A stretch of 5,537 nucleotides of DNA, taken from positions 1 to 5,537 of the forward strand of contig SXXA01000014.1 of the NCBI GenBank assembly GCA_005791325.1, written 5' to 3'. Numbering within the stretch: position 1 is the stretch's first letter; each line of letters opens with the position of its first letter. Below are positions 4,851 to 5,537 of this stretch, piece after piece. The position numbers and the translations under genes are program-made. The notes under the pieces were generated by a model. That model worked only from the letters and a program-made list of their open reading frames with translations, made no database searches and was not told the DNA's origin. This stretch comes from Actinomycetota bacterium. GTDB taxonomy: Bacteria; Margulisbacteria; Marinamargulisbacteria; SXXA01.

Positions 4851-5537
4851 TCGCCAAACGATTATTGGCTCAACGCTTAGCGGGCTTAACAAGGCGGGTT
4901 CGGCCGTCTTATCGTGATCCAGATTCAGCCCATTTGGTGGTAGATGGTCGCCCAATGGTGTCATTTGCCAGCAACGATTATTTGGGCTTGGGGGCAGAGG
5001 TGGTGCCTGTACAGGGTCATTCTGGGGCATCGGCATCGCGGTTGTTGGGGGCCGACATCACCAGACTATTGGCGTTTGAGGCAGCCTTTGCAACGTGGCT
5101 GGGGTATGAGGCGGCGGCCATGTTTCCATCGGGTTATCAGGCCAATGTGGGGGTCATGTCTTCGATTGTAACCCCCCAAGACATTGTATTTTGTGACAAG
5201 TCCATCCATGCCAGTTTATGGGATGGTATCCGATTATCGGGGGCAACCGTGGTGCGATTTCCCCATCAGCAATTGGATGTCTTAGCACAACGATTACACC
5301 AACATCGCCATCGGGGTGAACTGGCGGTGGTGGTGGTGGAATCGTTGTATTCCATGGAAGGGGATTGGACAAATATAAGCAAGGTGATTGAGCTAGCCCA
5401 ACTACATGATTGTTTGGTGGTGGTTGATGAAGCCCATTCTTTGGGGATTGTGGGGCCCGAAGGGCGAGGATGGGTGGCCGCTGGGGGGTGGCAATCGGGG
5501 GTGGATATTTGGTTGGGTGCGTTTGGTAAAGCATGGG
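4847..5537 (+). CDS. bioF: alpha-oxoamine synthase, most likely 8-amino-7-oxononanoate synthase BioF (3' end beyond window)
   Basis: PLP enzyme that joins pimeloyl thioester and L-alanine to give 8-amino-7-oxononanoate, the first dedicated step of biotin ring formation. The frame starts at ATG 4847, directly after an in-frame TGA (4844-4846) and overlapping the previous stop (ATGA). It runs off the window after 230 codons of an expected 370-400. Motifs: FASNDYLGL (40-48), GASASRLLGAD (60-70), FPSGYQANVGV (93-103), CDKSIHASLWDG (116-127, His121 for PLP stacking), ESLYSMEGD (165-173), VVDEAHSLGIVGPEGRG (192-208, Asp194 and His197) and FGKAWG (226 onward, Lys228 as the PLP Schiff-base lysine). 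VFCDKSIHAS and TFGKGFG-like FGKAWG favour BioF over Kbl, but Kbl, ALA synthase and serine palmitoyltransferase share this fold and no other bio gene is visible. The stretch between NDYLGL and GASASR is short, apparently lacking the usual HP-containing helix. No clear ribosome binding site precedes it, fitting translational coupling. Confidence 0.85.
   Translation, partial: MIAKRLLAQRLAGLTRRVRPSYRDPDSAHLVVDGRPMVSFASNDYLGLGAEVVPVQGHSGASASRLLGADITRLLAFEAAFATWLGYEAAAMFPSGYQANVGVMSSIVTPQDIVFCDKSIHASLWDGIRLSGATVVRFPHQQLDVLAQRLHQHRHRGELAVVVVESLYSMEGDWTNISKVIELAQLHDCLVVVDEAHSLGIVGPEGRGWVAAGGWQSGVDIWLGAFGKAW

Noticed and set aside
5154..5534. 126-codon minus-strand open frame opposite bioF
   Set aside because: It lies opposite strongly conserved oxoamine synthase motifs, and the product is a proline-rich antisense artefact. 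This also shows that proline-rich frames arise easily on C-rich strands, which lowers confidence in 939-1556.

Overview
The window reads as ordinary chromosomal DNA from a diderm (Gram-negative-type) bacterium. The evidence is a BamA-type outer-membrane protein with POTRA domains and a C-terminal phenylalanine, a SecG translocon subunit, and a small exported protein. I cannot name the lineage from sequence alone. Having three rather than five POTRA domains argues against a typical proteobacterial BamA. The G+C content looks moderate. All recognised genes lie on the + strand, which is G/T-rich in them (frequent TTG/TTA Leu, CGA Arg and GGG Gly codons).

Layout. (1) 6-815: SpoIIE/PP2C-type serine phosphatase catalytic domain, probably the C-terminal part of a longer regulator that begins before the window. 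(2) 816-938: a 123-base gap with a weak hairpin plus T-run and a weak promoter-like pair that overlap each other. (3) 939-1556: an open frame for a proline-rich, unrecognised protein whose strand composition and leucine codons differ sharply from its neighbours. It may be a foreign or orphan gene, or not a gene. (4) 1604-2386: thymidylate synthase ThyA, essentially complete, with a strong ribosome binding site. (5) 2430-2505: tRNA-Val (anticodon TAC) with encoded CCA. (6) 2549-2764: SecG. (7) 2764-4542: BamA/Omp85, sharing one base with the secG stop. (8) 4554-4850: a 98-residue exported protein of unknown function. (9) 4847 to the window end: the N-terminal 230 codons of an alpha-oxoamine synthase, most likely BioF (8-amino-7-oxononanoate synthase), overlapping gene 8 by ATGA.

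From the tRNA onward the genes are packed with almost no space or with overlapping stop/start codons, so tRNA-Val, secG, bamA, the small exported gene and bioF probably form one transcription unit. SecG helps export proteins across the inner membrane and BamA inserts barrel proteins into the outer membrane, so the core of this unit is envelope biogenesis. The small secreted protein between bamA and bioF could be a periplasmic or outer-membrane partner, but nothing in its sequence proves that. ThyA supplies dTMP and BioF starts the biotin ring, so these are housekeeping neighbours. I did not find a mobile element, CRISPR array or defence system. The most unusual items are the proline-rich open frame at 939-1556, the unknown exported protein at 4554-4850, and a perfect 10-bp hairpin inside the early part of bamA.
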